Assembly (NCBI RefSeq): GCF_000247815.1
Contig: NC_021684.1
Location: 7,750,650-7,814,649 of the forward strand
Origin: Ficedula albicollis
Taxonomy: Eukaryota; Chordata; Aves; Passeriformes; Muscicapidae
Direction of reading: 5' to 3'
Length of the DNA stretch: 64,000 bases
Positions 1 through 13,914 of this stretch are shown here, piece after piece. Each line of letters begins with the position of its first letter. Within the stretch, counting starts at the first letter, position 1. The position numbers and the translations under genes were made by a program. Below the pieces are notes generated by a model, which did no database searches, was not told the origin of the DNA, and saw only the letters and a list, made by a program, of their open reading frames with translations.

Positions 1-249
1 ATAATTTACATGGATTGTGTGAGATACCAGAAAGAGAAGAAATCCAGTTGGTGAGGCCTCATTCTGAACCATTTAAGTGTTACACAGAAGTTTTCTCCAT
101 TTCCATTTACTCTTTATTTCTTCAGGGGCCTATGATGAAGGCCTAATTACTGAGCACCTTTGACTCATCTTTGTGTCCTGGTGTAGTGAAAACACTAATT
201 ATAGAGGTTTGTTCGTAGAAAATACATTTAATTTCATCTTCTTTTCAGT

Positions 250-564
250 AGAAACATAGAATGCTTTGAGTTGGAAGGGACATGAAAGATAATCTTGTTC
301 TACAACCTCATGGACAGGGGCACCTTCCACTATTCCAGGTTGTTCCAAGCCCTGTCCTACCTTGCCTTGGACATTTCCAGGGATGGGACAGCCCCAACTT
401 CTCTGAGCAACCTGTGCCAGTGCCTCTTTACCCTCACAGAGAAATATTTCTTCTTGATATCTAATCTAAACTTGCTGCCTTTCAGTTTAAGGCCGTTACC
501 CCTTGTCCCATTGTTACACGCCCTTGCACAAAATCCTTCAGCTCTCTGTAGCCCCTGTAGGTAC
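250..564 (-). mobile_element. CR1 LINE fragment, 5'-truncated
   Basis: About 315 bp closely resembles the 3' end of avian CR1 read in reverse. It starts near the terminal CATAGAATG motif (reverse of the CR1 3' ATTCTRTG repeat), followed by GAGTTGGAAGGGACATGAAAG, ACCTTCCACTATTCCAGGTTG-like, TTTCCAGGGATGGGACAGCC and AACCTGTGCCAGTGCCTCTT segments. It ends abruptly near GTAGGTACT, consistent with the usual 5' truncation. Element sense is the minus strand, antisense to CACNA2D3. Small open frames here on both strands are repeat-derived. Divergence from my memory of the consensus suggests an old copy. Confidence 0.9.
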
Positions 565-2038
565 TTTAGCTTTACATGTTTGTCATGACAGATATTTTGA
601 ATCAGTTTATTACTTTGGAATGAGTTGTAACTGTTAAAAAGGGCATGAAAGACTTTTTGAAAGCTAAATCTATATGTGTAAGTCTTTGAGAGGCTGCCCA
701 ACAGATTTAATAACCAATAGATGACAAATTTTTCAATCTAACACTGCACAAATGCACCAGGTCAATCACGAGCCCCGTTCAGTGGTACCAGTGGGGTTTC
801 ATGAAGGTGTGGTCCAAGGCTGGCCCTGTTTGCTCAAGGTGTGTCCTGCTGTCACCCCACAAACGCTGGGCTGGAGGGACAACCTCCCGTTCTGATCCCT
901 GCCTTCGGCTGTGCCGTTCCCGTGCCAAGGGCAGATTTACTGGAGCGTACAAAGGCAAGGTGCTCCCACAGGCCCCAGCCTGCAAGGTGTAGGCGTTTTC
1001 ATGGAATAAGGATTTAATAAAAGGGGAGCCTACCTCCATATGGAACTACAGGGTTAGCTCAGATCTTCCCACACTCACGCTGTCTGCGATTCCCCATCAG
1101 TGTGTGTGTGTTAGATTCAACAGCCACACAAGGCAAGGAGCATCAGCAGCTACAGATCTTTGTGACCTCCTGGTTTGTTCATAGAAATGTTTTGTATGTG
1201 TTTCTCAAGATCTTTTCTCAAGAGTTGACCAGGACTTAAAACTGTTTGCAGCAACAGTAATGACCTCAGTGTCTTTTTTTTTTTTCCTTGCTAGGACTTT
1301 GCAGGTTGGAGCACATTTTCTGGTTGCAGATAAATGCATGGTGGGAGACCTAGTGGTGGTGGATGAGGGATTTCAGCCAGTAGAGGAAGCCAGCACTGTG
1401 GGGTGGTTCACAGTTCTCCTATAATCCAGTACAAATGGAGAACTATTGTTATAATGTACTCACTGCCTCTGCAAACTTAAGTTAATAGTTTTTGTTGGCT
1501 TGGTTGTAGTCTAGGTTGTTACTTTTTGAACCTGCAGGTGTTGGTTAGCTCTGTGAAGACTCTTATTGTTCCCCAGGTGCATTTTAGAAGCACTTTGAGA
1601 GTCAAGAGAAAAAATGAGTAAGAAAAATGGGAGTATTCTATGAAATGAGTTCCCTAGGTCATACCAAAATCTAGAGGTGTGTCAGACTTAATGGAAATTA
1701 TGTGCTGTGTTGCATATTTTACTTAATTTTCCAAATAAATCTGCATATGATAATTAAATGGTGAATGTTTCAGTTGATAAAAACTAATTAAGAGGTGAAA
1801 GTATAGCAATCTTTTAGTCACTAGGAGAATACAAGTTACAAGATTCTTCTTAATAAGGAACAGAACACCCACTGGATTTGAACTCGTTACCTTTACAAAG
1901 CAAAGCAGATAAGGTTTTGACTATGCAATGCAGCCTTTCTTATGGGTTTGGGAATTTGCAATTTTCCATTAATTACAAGGACAGTTTAATATTGTTCTTA
2001 AGATAGAATGAAAAATGCTGTTATTATTAAAAAAAAAA

Positions 2039-2058
2039 ACTTATTTAAAAAAATAAGT
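2039..2058. repeat. Short perfect inverted repeat
   Basis: ACTTATTT-AAAA-AAATAAGT forms 8-bp arms around a 4-nt loop in an A-rich setting. Such AT palindromes arise readily by chance, and no function is inferred. Confidence 0.6.
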
Positions 2059-5000
2059 AAATGAATAGATGGGATGGAGTCTCTGCCTGAACACAGTCTA
2101 GCCAGTCTGTATTTAATCATGATTTGGCTAAGTGGTATCCCTATACTCTCTGTGACTTCAGCATTTATCTATAGGGTAGCAGCAAAATCTTTCAGGCAGA
2201 CGGAACTGATGTCCAGTTATTAAGTCTGGACAAATGTCCACACCAAAGAACTTTTCCAAAATGTCCAAAACCAGAGAGTTTCAACATATTCTTTTTTCCT
2301 TTTTTGTACCAATCCGGCCAGAATATACTAAACTATGAAAAGACTAAATTATCACCTAGTCTGAAAGTTGATTTTGCAATTATTTCCAGCATTCTCAGCA
2401 ACCAAGTCTCCAGAATATAAAGTATGGTTCAGGAGACCACCGAAGCTTGGAATTTTATCTTTGAACTTCATCTTTTTACAAGAGAGAAACTGGGGGAAAT
2501 GCATTGGTTTACTCATTTAAGCATAATACTGATGTTCTTTTTATTAAGACTCTGTAGCACTTCTGTGCTTGGGAACCAACTCTTGAAATTGGCAGGGCTG
2601 GGGCCTTGACACAAGGTTTTCTTTGAAATTCTGTTCCAGCTGGATCAAGTTTTCAGCATTTGGAAACTGCTCACATGGAGGCATATGGCCATTAGAAATG
2701 TATCACAGCAAGACTGTCTGCAAGTGAAATCTTTGAAAGTTTTTTGTGCTGTGAATTTTCTGTACAGGGTTGAACAAGACTTTCCCCCAGCTGGATCTTT
2801 GCTTTCTTACTGCTTGAGGCAGCAGCAGGCAGGGGAAGCAGTGTCTTTCTCTTCTGAGGCACTGTCAGTGTGCCCATGCACCTTCTGGATCCAGGAGAAA
2901 ATTCTGATCTCTGTGCTCACACTGGGGCACTGGAAAATGGAAGGGTCAGCAGCCAAGGGGGTCTGTTGATGGGTTTGGGAGAGGCTGAGGAAGGTACTGC
3001 CACAAGGAGAGCAGAGACTGGAAAATAAAGGCAGGGTCTGAAGACACAAAGGCAACAGAATTAGACTGTGCTAGTGCAGGATATTCTAGATGTGCTTAAT
3101 GTGAGTGCAAAGGGAATGGGGAAAATTGTAAATGGAAGTTTACAGTGAGGAATTGGTAGGGACCTAGAAAAGACTGGTCATGAACATGCTTGACAGTGTG
3201 AACACCAAAGCTGTTATGAAGAAGAAGGAATAATTGGTAGGTGCTACAGAAGAAATGGAGAGTTGCATGAAAACCTTTAACAGTGGAGTTTGGGACACCT
3301 AATGTGATATTAATGAGCTCAGAATATGGAGACAAGAGTGGGAAAGAAATAGGAGTAGGTCTAGGGCTGTGCTCTGTAAGGGAAGGAACAGGACTAAGCC
3401 ATGACTGTGTTTTGGTACGTTCTAGTATTGAATCCATGCCTGCTTAACTTGAGATGTAACACTGGGTTTCTATGTCTTAGATTAATGCTTGCAAAATCCA
3501 CTACTGATGCATTTAGAAATGGATACCACCTGCCTTCTTCACAATAATGTTCTGTTTGCTTCAATATCTGTCTTAGAGAATTCTACTTGCAAGAGAAAGC
3601 TGGGAAGTTTTTAGTTGGAAACTTGGTGTTTCATTTTCCTTTCAGTTCTTTAAAGTTTTCCTTTTCAGTTAATCTATTGGCAACTGACACCCTGACCCTG
3701 TGAGAATTAAAAACCAGTCCAATGGACATTGCATGGCTTGGTTTGAAAGTGAAGACAAGGCTCAGTGCCTTGTGATCGAGTGCTGGGCTAGACAATGGAA
3801 GTAAGTCCCTGCAAACTCTGGAACTGACCTTTGTTTTGAGTAATAAATCTTGAGGGGTTTTTTTCTGCTGTTGTGTGACAACATAATCTGATTGGAGATC
3901 TGAAAGGAGGACAGTATATCGTGACTGGTTTTGTTGAAGTATACCACAAATTGCAAGTTGAATTTGAATTAACTGGGGGGAATTGAGCTTTAGTGAAGAG
4001 GTGAGGAAAAAGCTAAGTGAGGGAACAAAGCAAAGACAATTTCACTTGGTGCTTCTAAAGGTAAACAGAACAGAAACAGCTTGACTCATCCCAGGACTGC
4101 TGTCAGGACAAAGTGTTGCTTCAAGTGTCCTTTTCCCTATTTTGTGAACACAGGAATATTTCTCTTTAGCTCATTTGTGTTGCACATATGGTGTGGGATT
4201 CACCTCCCTTAGTTTCAATCATATAAAGTTAAACATCTAGTGAAGAAAAGAAAAGGAAAAGTTCCAAAGGCCATTCTATATCTTATGAGCTATTTTAGAA
4301 TGGAACAAGCAGCACCTTTGGAATTTTCTGTCTCTACGTATGAAGGATGTTTAGGAAACTTCTGTGGAGAGATTATTGACTTTGAAATAGATGAGGCTGG
4401 GTGAGATAAATCCTACCAAAGAAGAATTTTGCATTAAAAGAATTAGCATGAAAACAGTTATCCCAAATCTTTCTCAAGCAAGACCTGCCAAGCATCCAGC
4501 AGTGGTGCTGAGAGCTGTCAGAGCTGAGGGAGAGCAAATTTTGCTCAGCCATGTACATCCTCACATTCCTCAAATGCAGAAAAGGCAGTCTGGCATTATC
4601 CAAGCAGGAGAGCAATTGTGCAGGTAAAGAATATCACATGTGGCACCCTAAATGTGTGAAAAAGATTAATAAATCAGATGTTTTCATCTAGTGGTTTCAA
4701 TATAGGAGAGGGGGAAAAGGATCGCAATGGCACTTAGAGGTTAGTGTTGACAATATATTTAAAGGTGCGTAAACAGTGGGTCTATGGACTCATACACAAG
4801 CCTTCACTTGCTTTTGGAAGGTGTTTTACAAAGTAACACTTTGATTAAATTTTTAAATTTATGTGGAAGAGAAAAATGCACTGGTTGTGAATTTGTCATT
4901 GAAAGGAAAACTTTACAAATTGTATTGCTGTGTTGCAGGTGAAATTAAAAGGATGCATAAAGGTATTGCCAGAGAATTACACAATCTTGGGTGGATGTGT

Positions 5001-5867
5001 GGTTGGTGCAAAATGCTGAAGAATCTTCCTCTTGGCCCTGAGGCAGGAGAGGTGGCTGAAGGAGCTGCTTGCTGCTGTACCCCAGCCAGGCAAATCACAT
5101 TTTAAATATCCCTGGAACAGCTCTAAGTTGTGTCTGCAGCTGAACTGATTCCTTGATGTCTGGGACATACGGAATTAAAAGTATGGAATAAAACCCTATT
5201 TAGCACCTCATTCTGCTCTGTGCTAGACATAATAACATGGTAGGAGCAGATTCGATAATTTGCATATTTTGTATCTGATAGATTGGCTTTGTGCAGCCTT
5301 TGAGCACTGAAGAACTTGGTACAAGACAAATGTGTTATCTTCTTCATATGGAGTCTTCCTTCAATGCCCTGGCAATCTCCAGATGCCATAATTAAATATA
5401 GTGTTGGCCTAGTTAAGTAGAAATGCATCTAATTACTCCAGGCTTGTCTTAGCCACTGTTATGCAATGTGTGAATTTCACGTACTCTAATCCACTTACAG
5501 TTTCATTTCTGTTTTGTCCAGCACTGTGCCAAGCTGAACTCTTGTTGCTTCAAAAAACCAGCTAGCACTCTAACCACAATCAACCTGAATATCTGCCAGT
5601 TTTGAATGAATATAAGTGGATAATTGAAGTTATTTGCGATAATTGCATATGCTAAGCTTTTAATTTATTTTTATCCTTTATTTGTAATTTCTGCTTTGAT
5701 TGTGCTTTGCTGCACTTAGTGTGGCTGAGCGTTGTCTGGCTGGGCTGCAGTGGAATTTGATAGTGTCTCAGAGCAGCCAGTTCTTGGATGGCATTAGTTG
5801 CAAGATTCAGATCTAGCTTAAGCCACAAGCACTAGGAATTTGAATAGCAAGGTAGCAGGCACTAAGG

Positions 5868-6030
5868 AATTTTATAACTAAGCAACTTAGTTATGGCAAC
5901 AGCAATCTTAGTGCTGAAGTTTCTTAGAAAATACCACACAGCTGAGGATAATTTTATAACTAAGCAACTTAGTTATAGCAACAGCAATCTTAGTGCTAAA
6001 GTTTCTTAGAAAATACCACACAGCTGAGGA
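5868..6030. repeat. Tandem pair, 81 bp units, with a hairpin in each
   Basis: Copies at 5868-5948 and 5950-6030 differ at two bases and are separated by one T. Each contains the perfect inverted repeat ATAACTAAG-CAA-CTTAGTTAT (5874-5894 and 5956-5976). Confidence 0.93.
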
Positions 6031-8367
6031 GAATAATCTGGGGTATAAAGCACACTGCCAGGCTTTCTGAAAAGAGGAGACCTTCAGTGTGTGTTTGTGT
6101 GTCCCCATCCTCAAGGGCTGAACCAGCCAAACTCCAGCCTGGTGTCACTGCCCCATGGAAAGCCTTGAGTGCTCCTGGGAGGAGCAAATGTTCCTCCAAG
6201 GTCAGCATCAGTGTCTGATGCTGCTCCATGGGCTATGGCAAACACGTGCAAAGCTTTTTGTGATAAAACCTTGAGGTTGGGAAGCCTGTTTGCACAGCAG
6301 GGCATTCATTGCTATCTGATACGATACTGGGCTTGGGCATGGGAAATAAAAGTGAGACTGAGGAGCAACATCAGAATCCCTCATGGCTTCTTTACCTTGT
6401 CTGCTAAATGAGCTGTGAAAGGAGCAAACCCCAGAACTCTGAGGGAAGTAAGGAGGACCTGCAGCAGAATTAGCACCATGCCAGAATATTACCTAAGCTC
6501 ACTTTGTGCTAATAAATCTTACTCTCTCTCAAAACAGCCCTGCCTTTTCAGAAGTTTTCAAAGCACCTGCAGCCTTACAGATTTCCTGGAGAGGAAAACT
6601 CCTTTTTCACATCTGAAATGAACCCCAAAATGGGGAAGTCACAGGAAGGTACCTGCGTAATGTTTTTAAGGTTTAGTGATCGATTGCTGAGTGCTCCCAC
6701 TTGCACGGCGTGGGTTTCTCACGGAGAAGCCAGTGCAGAAAATTGCTCTGATGATGGAAACACAATCTCATTTCTCTCCCAAGAGTAATTTCAACTGCTG
6801 AATTATGTTTAAATAGTTATCTGGCAGCACTTTAGGAAATATTTTTGGCATATTCACACTCAATTACTGTAAATTTTGATTGGAAATTAGACATGCAAAT
6901 GGATAGTAAGGTTATTAAAATTGCACTGAATATTTCACCTGAAGAAGAGTAACTATTGGTAGTTGTAAATATTTTGTGCACACAGAAAACTGATGTTTCT
7001 GCATACAGAATGCTGCTGGTTTTTTGGCTGGTAATGTACCAGAAACCTTGCCTACATGATATGAAAGAAATATGGTTTTAAAAAGAGGCATAGGTTTTCC
7101 GTTCTTGTTATCTGCTGTTTTTCTTAACAAAGTTCATTATATTTGATTAAGATAGAAATCTTGGTTACAATTCCATGCATAGGAGTCAGAGAGACAGGTC
7201 TTTTAAAGTGACACAAATTATTATTATTACTTTTTCTTTTAAAACATATCTCAAATCAACCTTGAAGTTATATTCAAGTATTTTAGGAACTTCAAACATA
7301 TCTGATGCCATGGGAAACAATGAGAAAGTTTCTAAGGGCTCAGGGCTATTTTTTGCTGTTGGTTCAATGCATTTGATGCTGGAATATAAGAGCAGCCAAC
7401 AGGTTTGTCTACACTTCTTTAATGACTGTGATATGCCAGTGCATTTTTTGAACAAAGTGTTATTAAATTGATATTATAGAATATGAACTATTTATGTTAT
7501 GGACTGAGATGATACTAGAACCTAGCTGATACTAGTTATAATTAAATTAGAGCCATCTGTCCTTTTTTGTGATTTGTAACAGTTTGGTTTTGAGAAGGGC
7601 AACATAGAGAAGCATTTCTGGTTTTATGTGTTGCAGTAGGTTCATCTTAAAAAACTAGAAAGGAAACAATGAAATTCTTTCTTTTTCTAAAGATTTCATA
7701 GCTGAAAAGCCAGAAGGGCATTACTTCACTGAGCACTTATGGATAAAGATTAGTAACCCTCTACAGTTCAGGAGTCCAGAAACTGTTTCAAATTTGGTTA
7801 TGCTTATGAATTTATTTAACCTAACTTCAAAATGGAATTCTAATGAAGGAAAATCATTGAGAAGTAATCACAAACCCTTAGAAAGTAAATGAAGAGAGAA
7901 AATATCTCAGAAGCTAAAACAACTACTCTACCCTCTGGATGTTTTGTGTTGTTTTTTTCTTGAAATCATTTTTTGCAACTTTTATTTTCACCTTTCCTCT
8001 CCAATTCTGTTCCTTTCCCCCCTTACGTTTTGTTGGATTCTTCTTGCACCTCATCCATTCTGTTTCATTATCTATAACAACCTAACTTGAAAGAGAATTT
8101 ATCTGGGAATATCAGTTCACTGAAATTATAATATCATTTGTCAAGAAAATTACCTTGTTGGGTAATTTGAGAGATAGCTCAGTGATTTATTAAAAAAAAA
8201 ATACTGTCAGGTAATGAACATTTATTTTTCATCTCTCAACTTTTTCTGTTATTTGTGGTATCAGTACTGCTGAATATAGAAAACATTGACCTTATGTTTT
8301 GGTGACCGTCTTGAGGTTTTTTGTGATTGTTATTTGTTCATCTCCTGCTTCGTGCCCAGTTTTTATT

Positions 8368-8658
8368 CATGTTGCATTGTGATATTCTGGGTCAGGCAGT
8401 TCATCTTTCTCATGTTTTTGTGTATTGGGGAAGTTCTAAGAATTAGTTCCTTAACTGGGGGAACCTCAATTGAGTTGTAACTTAGAACATTATAATTGCT
8501 TTGTCTAAAGATCCATGTTGCATTGTGATATTCTGGGTCTGGCAGTTCATCATTCTCATGTTTTTGTGTATTGGGGAAGTTCTAAGAATTAGTTCCTTAA
8601 CTGGGGGAACCTCAATTGAGTTGTAACTTAGAACATTATAATTGCTTTGTCTAAAGAT
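8368..8658. repeat. Tandem pair, 145 bp units
   Basis: Copies at 8368-8512 and 8514-8658 (CATGTTGCATTGTG to GTCTAAAGAT) differ at two bases, with a single C between them. Open frames in this stretch on both strands span the duplication and have no family similarity. Confidence 0.93.
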
Positions 8659-11600
8659 TGTGGTGCTGCCCCTGACCTGCCTGTTCATGTGCACACACAC
8701 TCTTTTCCACATTTAGGGCTAAATTTTTCTAAAACCGCCCTGGAATGGTGTGAGTGTACCAATTCTCACTCTGTGCTCATAATTTACTCCATGTAAGTGC
8801 ATGCAGATAACTCACAACTCCCTTCAGGGTAACCACAGCTTGGGAAGCATTTACTTGCTACAGCAAGGATTCAGACTATGGTTACTCAAATGGAAATATA
8901 TTGGCATTTCTATTAAGAGTGTCATTATAAACTATTAAGCTGAAATTGCTAATCATGCTAATGTTGAGACTCATTGTTAGATAACTGCTCAGTTATTAAA
9001 ATATTTTAAAAGGGATTTTTTTGCCTCTTTATAAAGAAGTTGTAGTATTGCATGTGGTTTTTATATTTTTGCCTGCAGAGTGTTAAGGAATTTCTTCTAT
9101 CGTGCTTCATCCCAACCACCCCCCCCCCAAACACAACAAAACCCCATGAAACATTTGAATTCAATTTCTTAATTCCAATATAATTTGTGTATATCCACTA
9201 ATATATCATTTTGTGGAGTTTGGCTTATTATTGGCTTTCCTTTTCTGTAGCTTTCCCAGATTTCTCATGGTTTCCTTCGTAATGGTGTTGAGATACTTTA
9301 AGCAAACTGTGGTTAAGGACTGATACATAGAAAATGCAGCATATGCTTGCATTTTTTCCATTTCATGCACCAAAAGTTTAATTTTTTATTTAGTTTTGTG
9401 AGGGCAAAGCACATGTTTGCTCCTATAACTTCAAGAAAAAATTTCTGTCGGTAGACACTTCACTTCTTTGTCATTGAGTTTCTTGTAGAGAATGTTGCTG
9501 AAATGTACATTAAAAAAATAAAAGTAACAACTGAAATTTTAATGAATAATTCAATAAAATAACAAGCAGTACTTTTCATTTCTGGGCTCCCCTTGTTACC
9601 AGATGTTTCTACTATTGCCCATCTTATGCTTCTCTAGTTATTTCTTACAAGTGGGGATAAATCTTAGTTTAAATTTATTTCACTGAGGCAAAAATGTAAT
9701 TGAAACACGTTGGGATCAATACAAACTATATAAGAAGCCATGAATTATTTTTCTTGCCTGCTAGATACTGATATCTAATATCACTGGTATCTTATGAAGT
9801 ACTATAATAATTTTTCTTTTGATGATTAAGTAAGTATTTCAGCACAGAAAGAAAAACATGGTTTTCTTTTCCTTGTATTCTTTTCTGTAGGAAGAATTTT
9901 TTTGATCCTTTCACTTTTTTACTCCCAAGCTCATCAGTCATGAACTTTTGTATCAGGTGAGCACAGAGTAGTAATACACCTATGGCTTTATAAGAAAGGA
10001 AAACACATCTGCAGTAATGCATTGAATTAGAGTAGTTATTTTACATAAAAGGCCTTTTCATGCTTGAAAAATGAGGGCTATATTCGTAAAATCCTTATAG
10101 CATGCTGAATAAAGATGGGCTTCTGAGAATGTTCAAATGTGTATGGATTTGTTTCAGTTGCCTTAAAGCTTTCCCCTCAGAGGAGAAAATTTGTGTTATT
10201 TCCCTTTTTAGATTCTAAAGACAAAAATTTGTGGCTCAAATGAATGTTCATTAGTGTTTCACATTGTAAGGTCTGTTTTTGGTACTATTCAAATAGTACA
10301 GGAGCAGTGGGAACAATGACACAGAAGTTCACAGTTTTATTTGAAATGTTTTTCCGTGGATCTCCCTCCTGCAGTGGCTTGGGATGTGTTGTTATTTTTT
10401 GGGTTCTTTTATCCCAGGAAGGTGAGCTCGGACATTTTGCCAGTTCAGTTCTGGTTTACCAGTTCAGTTCCAGTTTGGGTGAATTTTGCTGTGGCCAGCT
10501 GGGTTTTCCTGGGATGAGCTGTTTAAAACAGTCAGTGGGTGCTCCCAGCACAGGGCTCTGGGAAGGTGACCTTTTGCTTCTCAGTATCAGCCGAGGCATC
10601 AGGAGTATTTCCAGTTTTTAATTGTACACCAAAGAAAAGCCTGGAGAGGCTCCCCATGGGGTGTGCAGGGAAGGGGGCAGAAGCCAGCAGAGGCCAGGGT
10701 TTTTGGGGCTGGTGCTGGCTGTGTGTGAGTGGGAGAGGGGATGTAGAGCCAGGGAAGGCTGGGACTCGCTGCTGCTCTGCACAAACCCTCCCTGCAGCCA
10801 CCGTGGCTCTGCTCAGCCTGTCAGCGCTCTGCTCAACCATTTGTTCTGCATTGGCAACCAGAAATATTTTTCTTGGTTGAGTTTCCATTATAGCTCAAAC
10901 TGTATAGCAATCAATATGAATCCTGATTTCATTTTGATTTATATCCAAAGACTTGATGAATGTGCAAACTGTTATGAAAAGGGAGAAAAAAAAAATGTGT
11001 GCACGGCTGCCCACTCTGCGTATTGTATTTATGAGAGACTGGACCTTGCTTTGTGATGTGAAAATGTCTATGTGCGCCAGTGTCTGATAGAGCAAAGAAA
11101 GTAAAAGACACAGAATATTCTTTCTTTGATTTTGGCTTGTACATATATGAATGTTCAGGTGGATTAAATGAAAACTGGAGGAAGGAGTCTCTTCCATGGT
11201 TAAAATACTCTGAAGGATAAAGAACTCTGAGTAAAACCTTAGAAAGGGTGTAATGTCATTTCCCAATAGAATATTTGCTGCAAATCCCTCTATGAGTTAA
11301 ATGGTTCAGGTAGCTGTGTTTTGGTGTGTTTTTCATCTCAGATGATAATGGTGAGGAGCAATAACTACTACAAGGAGTTCTGGATATTGTTAAGAGGGCA
11401 AAAATACTATGGAATTGCTGCCATTCAGTAAATGTTACCTCTGTAATTGAAGAAAAATCTTGTGATAATGTACCATGTTAAGGTAATATTTTACTCTGCT
11501 TGCTAAATAAACCTAGTCTTTATTTTCCTTATAATTTATAGTCGATGTGTAATTTAGAAATTAATTTTTATGTCCATTTCTTGAAATCAAGTGCATTTAG

Positions 11601-11995
11601 GGAATGCCTCCTATTTTAATGCTAAGGTAGATTTGAAAAGGGCTCCTATGTGCAAAATAAAGTCCATGTGAATTCAATTTTGTTTTTGTTCTCTCAAAAA
11701 ATAATTTCAGAATAGGAGCTACAGGAAGCTGAGCACTAGTGAAAAAAGAGACTTTTTTATTTCTATATTATTAATAGGTGAGGTGTTTTAGAGTTTTGTA
11801 CCACATACAGTGGATACTTAGCGTTTAAAAACTTAGTTCTTTATTTCTTATTTTAAATCTGGATTATTTATTTCTATTCATTGAAGTATGAGAGCAGATA
11901 AATTGCACAATGCTCAAGCAATTTGTTTTTATACCAGGTTATAAAGTTGTTGTCCATTATTTCAATAACACACCTTTTTTTTTTGTTTTTTTCAG

Positions 11996-12055
11996 CGTCT
12001 CGTTGAAGCTGCAGAAGATGCTTACCTGAAACATGAATTTGATGCTGACTTACAG
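11996..12055 (+). CDS. CACNA2D3: CACNA2D3 internal exon (N-terminal ectodomain, 20 codons)
   Basis: The exon is 60 nt, phase 0 at both ends, and reads as 20 residues starting RLVEAAEDAY and ending HEFDADLQ. It follows a long T-rich polypyrimidine tract and a CAG acceptor ending at 11995, and is followed by the donor GTAGTA at 12056. From memory of mammalian CACNA2D3, the peptide matches the segment around residues 108-127 with about two substitutions (mammalian EEAH, here EDAY). It continues directly into the residues encoded by the exon at 48128, as expected for adjacent exons. The product is the extracellular, GPI-anchored alpha2delta-3 subunit, which promotes surface trafficking of Cav1/Cav2 channels and shapes synapses. 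This piece lies upstream of the VWA/MIDAS domain. The length, phase and reading across the junction make chance unlikely. Confidence 0.93.
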
Positions 12056-12624
12056 GTAGTAAATAATTACTTTCTTGAATGTTTATCATCAGAGTATATA
12101 TAATGGTTTATACAGTAGCTTGCTTGAAGAGCTGATGTAGAAAGCCAAGCATGTGAATAATAGAAGGATGTTGATTACAGAAAATGGAATTAATGAAGGT
12201 TGGCTCAGTATTTTGACAGGTTGTGTACTTAGTGCTTGTGTTGGGACACCAACTTTTACTCCTTGAGAGATTTCATTTAAATTCCCTTGCATGTCTGTGT
12301 AGGTCAGATTTTTAGACAAAGCAATTAGCCTCGTGTTGTGTCGCTGCAGTGTGCAGGTAAGGAACTGCTCTGCAGAGAGTAGAATTTGCAGATGGGGTGG
12401 GACCCACAGGGATGGGATTAGCATGACCTTGATTTGTGCAAGTGGTTGGTGTTTGGATCTGTATCTAGAGCACAGGCTGGTTTTTCCCTTTCCTGGGAGC
12501 CCTGAGAGCTGCACCAGTGTCGTGTGTTGCCTTTAGGCATAACACGGGAGGGAGCAGCACCGTGGCAGCTCACAGATAAAAATGTTTCAAACAAAAGCCT
12601 CTGCTTAAATGAGACACATAATCA

Positions 12625-12626
12625 AA

Positions 12627-12658
<32 letters not shown>

Positions 12659-12660
12659 AA
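12625..12660. repeat. Poly-A tract grading into AAAAG repeats
   Basis: An A run of about 19 is followed by AAAAG repeats and ends in AAAAAACCC. Low-complexity intron sequence, with no CR1 or retrogene body recognised next to it. Confidence 0.8.
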
Positions 12661-13914
12661 ACCCTTGATTTTAGAAACCAAATAATTTAACCTGACATTG
12701 GAAGTTTAACAGAAAGTCTTACTCAATGCGTAGATGAGTAAATTCCTCCTTACCTTTAATTGAATTCCTATGTCCATGGTTTCTTGAATGTCGTGTTAGA
12801 TGGAGTTTTGTCTACTTTCCCTCTACCTAGTTTTAATTTTAAAACCTTCTGTGAATATTTGCCATAAGTCTATTTAAATTTTGGGCTTAACAAATTAAAG
12901 GAAACAGAGGCTTTTTCCATAGACATTTTCCCATATGTGTATCTAAGAAATAAACAGATCTGTTAAGTTCTATTTTGAGATTTTACCATGGTTACTTCCA
13001 GTAATCACAAACCACTTTAATTTAATGAAAATATGATGTAAATTACTGATTTCTGTGCAGAAGAGAAGAAAAAATAGAGTCAACTTATCAGAAGCAAGCA
13101 TAAAAAACTTGAGTTTAGAAGGCTGTGATACTGAGATCTGTCAGCCCAGGTTGGAGTAAGGATAAAACGAGCCCACTGAAAATGATAATTCACATTATTG
13201 TTGCATATTCAAGGACTGCTGGGTTCTGTATTCAAATGCTTTACAGTTCTATTATATGCCAGCCTTGCAGGGGTGTGCTGTGTTTCATTTTGTTGAACTT
13301 TAAGCCTTGGAGAAATAGGAACCATTATCTGAATAAATCAGAAGCACACTTTATAGAAGATGTTTTAGAGGGCTGCAGTAAATGCTTCTTCACTGCAGGA
13401 CAGTTCTCACTTTGACAAAGTCCTTCATTTGCCGAGGCTCTGGCCATATTAACACTTTCAGGAAGCCAGTTAAAAGCCATTTGTGTCAGCAGCATTAACA
13501 GGACAATCAAATCTTTGTGTGGAGCTCTGTTGTTTATTACTGTCACGGTCCATTAAAGCTAATCAATTGTTAATCTTGGTTTCAGCGACCCCTTTGCAAC
13601 CCTTGCTGGGTGATTGTTGTTCTTTATCAAAAATCTCATAATACCATCTGCTCAATAGAAAGTAATGGCCAGGATGATTTGATAGTGTACATTCAAGTGG
13701 AAGAGGACAGAAGGCTTATATAATGTACAGTGTATAAAATTCTGCTATCAAACAGGAACTTTTCGGCATTTGTATTGCTTTGGCCGACTTGTGGAAGACA
13801 GGATTAAATGCTTTGAATTAGTGATATGTGATACAGCATCAGCCTGTGCTGTTTGTGCTCAGATATTCTGGAAATACAGGAAGCACATCAAATGGGTTTA
13901 TTTTTTTTTTCTTT

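Larger units (their letters stand above)
1..11995 (+). other. CACNA2D3: CACNA2D3 intron, 3' portion
   Basis: This is intron upstream of the 11996 exon; its donor lies outside the window. The upstream exon I expect (residues around KNMEEMFHKKSEAVR in mammals) was looked for and not found. Contents recognised are a CR1 fragment at the left end, two tandem duplicated segments (5868-6030 and 8368-8658), an 8-bp-arm inverted repeat (2039-2058) and a C10 run (9119-9128). Short GC-richer patches (about 780-1040, 6120-6270, 10370-10860) carry no recognisable domain or repeat family. The stretches 565-5867, 6031-8367 and 8659-11995 are otherwise AT-rich unique-looking sequence. Confidence 0.85.

Noticed and set aside
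282..701. Open frames on both strands at the left end
   Set aside because: They mostly lie in the inverted CR1 fragment, which is a truncated 3' end without an intact protein domain.
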